Shown here piece after piece: positions 3,941-5,969 of a DNA stretch of 5,969 nt. Position numbers and translations under genes: made by a program. The notes below the pieces were generated by a model that worked only from the letters and a program-made list of their open reading frames with translations, was not told where the DNA came from and ran no database searches. Source of the DNA: Planctomycetaceae bacterium (lineage in GTDB: Bacteria > Planctomycetota > Planctomycetia > Pirellulales > Pirellulaceae); NCBI GenBank assembly GCA_003455945.1, contig DMPQ01000176.1:211-6179 (forward strand). Reading direction: 5' to 3'. The first letter of the stretch is position 1. Each line of letters begins with the position of its first letter.

Positions 3941-5969
3941 CCATCAGTACCCGAGCGAGCGCCGCGAGCCCCCGGCGTTCCCGCTCCGCTTCGTCGACCG
4001 TTCCTTCGTCGCTCAGCTGCCGTCGATACGTCACCAGAAACTCGGCTCCCCGAATCGTCTCGTCCGGCCGCGCCGCTCGTCCGAGCACTTGGCGCACGAG
4101 CCATTCGATCCGAGCCGCTTCCCCGTCGATCGCCGACGCACGCGAAGCGAGTCGATCCGACGCCTCGACCGCCGGCTTGCCGTTGAGCGCGAAGAGTGCC
4201 TGAGGCGCGATGGTGCTCGTCGCCCGATCACCGTTCGCGACCGCCGGATCGGGAAAGTCGAATGCCTGCAGGACGTCGTACACCGCGCTCCGCAGCACCG
4301 GCAGATAGACGGTCCGCTGTTGCGAGGCGTAGGTCGCGGGATCCTGAGCGGTGCCGCTGACATATTCTCGATTCGGATTGCGGAGCGGTTGGCCGAACAT
4401 CCGCCAATCGAGTCCCCCCGAAACCATCAGCAGCGAATCGCGCATCTCCTCGGCACTCAGTCGCCGACGCGGCACATGCCACCACATCAGGTTCTCGGGA
4501 TCGACCGCCGCGTTGTGCGCATCGACCATGGCGGCTCCCGCATACACGCGACTGGTCACGATCCGACGCTGGAGACGCTTGAGCGACCAATCGCCGCGGA
4601 CCAACTCGATCGCCAGATGATCGAGCAGATCGGGATCGGTCGGCGGAGAGCCGAGCAGACCGAAGTTGTCGGGAGTCCGCACCAAGCCGACTCCGAAATG
4701 CCAGCGCCACAGTCGATTCGCGATCACGCGTGCCGTCAGCGGGTGGCGACCGTCGACGAGCCACTCGGCCAGTTCCGCGCGACCGCTCCGCTCCGCGTCG
4801 ATCGACGATCCCGCCTCGACCGAAGTCATCACCTGCGGCCAACCGCGCGGCGCCGATTCCCCGAGCGTCAGGTAGTTCCCGCGAATGTGAATCGGCAGGT
4901 CTTCCGGCTTCCCTTCGCGCACCCCCATCGCAAACGGATAGGTCGGCACGCTCCCCTCGAGTTCACCGGCGCGAGCCTCCAGACCGTGGATCGTCTCGCG
5001 TTCCTCGTCGGTCCACCACGCGGCGAGATCGTCGCCCGGATGGGCCGCTCCGCCGGGCTGCAACATGACCGCGAGGCTCTTCAGAGCTCGAACCTCGTCG
5101 CTCGGCCCGGTCCCTTCCGCGTTCTCGTCGGAGGCCGCGATCGCATCGTTCAGCGCGGCGACGAACGAGTCGGCATCGTCCGTCGCAAGACGACCGAGCG
5201 ATCGACGCGTCTCGACCGGCGCGGTCGACGACCATCGCTCGAATCCCGCGGCGATGATCGCCCGTCGCAACGATCGCTCCGCCGCGACCGTCGTCATCGG
5301 GTCGTCGCTTCGATCGATCCGAATCAGCGCCCAACGATCCAGATGCGGGACGTCCCCCTCCCGCTCGAGACGCAGCACATGCTGACCGGCCGTCAGCTCG
5401 AACAGCCCCTCCGCCGACCAACGCTGCTCCGCTTCGCCCCAGCCGCCGGTCGTCTCGGCCGCTCCCGTCCCGACTACCGGACGGCCGTCGATCAGGATCC
5501 GGATCGGACGCGACTCGGCCGCCGCGTAGCGCAACTCGAGTTGATAGCGCCCGTCGCGCGGCACCGTCAGATCGTATTCGGCAAAGCCGGACTGGAGCAG
5601 CACGCCGATCGACTTCCCCCAGTGCTCCCGATCGATGACCAACGAGCCGCGGTCGTAATCCTCGGCCTGACGTTCGATCACATCGCCCGGCCATCGATCG
5701 CGTTCGATTTCGGCCGCGATCGAACGTCGTCCGTCCGTCGTCTCGCTCGCCGGTCGACCGCCGAGTTCGGCGATCGCGAGCGCATAGTCGTTGCGACGAT
5801 CGACCGCTTCGCGATTCGCTCCGTCGTTCGCCTGCTGTCGTCGCTCCGCGATCTGCTGACGTACCGCAGCGATCTCGCCGCGCAGCGCCTCGCGCGAGGC
5901 GACCTCCGACTCGGTCGCCAATTCGTGTTCGTGCCAGACGGCGACGACGTTGAAGTTCTCCATCGTGCG
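3912..5969 (-). CDS. Planctomycete PSD1/DUF1553 protein with carbohydrate-binding-like domain, 5' end beyond window
   Basis: At least 685 codons are present and the frame stays open to the window edge, so the start lies outside. The ATG at 5961-5963 is probably internal: R-T-M-E-N-F-N-V-V-A-V-W-H-E resembles the stretch that, in my memory of these families, follows the DUF1549 domain. Numbering from that Met, residues 14-60 are charged and helix-prone. Residues about 95-217 look like a CBM6/35-type beta-sandwich, with F-A-E-Y-D-L-T-V-P (127-135), Y-Q-L-E-L-R-Y-A-A-A (140-149) and G-Q-H-V-L-R-L-E (193-200). The PSD1/DUF1553 part covers about 395-683: H-P-L-T-A-R-V (407-413), N-R-L-W-R-W-H-F-G (416-424), T-P-D-N-F-G (430-435), R-R-L-S-A-E-E-M-R-D (500-509), a conserved-looking S-T-I-A-P-Q-A-L-F (583-591), and A-T-N-E-F (675-679) at the end. 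Full-length relatives usually carry a secretion signal, a haem-binding PSC1 domain and DUF1549 upstream. The biochemical role is unknown; surface polysaccharide-related functions have been suggested. Confidence 0.9.
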   Translation of the reverse strand, partial: RTMENFNVVAVWHEHELATESEVASREALRGEIAAVRQQIAERRQQANDGANREAVDRRNDYALAIAELGGRPASETTDGRRSIAAEIERDRWPGDVIERQAEDYDRGSLVIDREHWGKSIGVLLQSGFAEYDLTVPRDGRYQLELRYAAAESRPIRILIDGRPVVGTGAAETTGGWGEAEQRWSAEGLFELTAGQHVLRLEREGDVPHLDRWALIRIDRSDDPMTTVAAERSLRRAIIAAGFERWSSTAPVETRRSLGRLATDDADSFVAALNDAIAASDENAEGTGPSDEVRALKSLAVMLQPGGAAHPGDDLAAWWTDEERETIHGLEARAGELEGSVPTYPFAMGVREGKPEDLPIHIRGNYLTLGESAPRGWPQVMTSVEAGSSIDAERSGRAELAEWLVDGRHPLTARVIANRLWRWHFGVGLVRTPDNFGLLGSPPTDPDLLDHLAIELVRGDWSLKRLQRRIVTSRVYAGAAMVDAHNAAVDPENLMWWHVPRRRLSAEEMRDSLLMVSGGLDWRMFGQPLRNPNREYVSGTAQDPATYASQQRTVYLPVLRSAVYDVLQAFDFPDPAVANGDRATSTIAPQALFALNGKPAVEASDRLASRASAIDGEAARIEWLVRQVLGRAARPDETIRGAEFLVTYRRQLSDEGTVDEAERERRGLAALARVLMATNEFAFVD

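Noticed and set aside
5695..5726. Overlapping inverted repeats CGTTCGAT/ATCGAACG and CGATCGCG/CGCGATCG inside the PSD1 gene
   Set aside because: They lie within coding sequence and are explained by the general abundance of CGATCG and TCG/CGA in this DNA.

Overview
The window (about two-thirds GC by eye) looks like chromosomal DNA of a planctomycete. The main evidence is the large leftward gene at the right end, whose C-terminal half carries the PSD1/DUF1553 sequence pattern, a family expanded almost exclusively in Planctomycetota and close relatives. Codon use and GC look uniform across all genes, and I see no insertion sequence, tRNA, rRNA, CRISPR array or phage gene.

Layout, left to right: (1) a leftward calcineurin-like metallophosphoesterase (33-863); (2) a 261-base divergent intergenic region (864-1124) that must hold the start signals for both directions; (3) a rightward, tightly packed three-gene lipid operon: a diacylglycerol-kinase-family lipid kinase (1125-2144), a CdsA/YnbB-like phosphatidate cytidylyltransferase (2141-3115, ATGA overlap with the kinase), and a CDP-alcohol phosphatidyltransferase (3182-3886); (4) a very short convergent junction with a strong inverted repeat (3917-3940); (5) a leftward PSD1/DUF1553 protein with an embedded carbohydrate-binding-like beta domain, running off the right edge (3912-5969).

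Read together, the three rightward genes can encode a compact phospholipid route: diacylglycerol to phosphatidic acid (kinase), phosphatidic acid plus CTP to CDP-diacylglycerol (cytidylyltransferase), then CDP-diacylglycerol plus an unidentified alcohol to a phospholipid (transferase). The headgroup cannot be read from sequence. Both membrane enzymes deviate at one position of their family signature (His to Ile in the cytidylyltransferase, Arg to Val in the transferase). The divergent metallophosphoesterase could serve the same lipid branch, but that is only suggested by position. The PSD1/DUF1553 gene appears functionally unrelated and belongs to a transcription unit coming from beyond the window.

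No clearly novel system is present. The most useful leads are the lipid cassette with its two signature substitutions, the hairpin in the convergent junction, and a marked excess of the palindrome CGATCG throughout.
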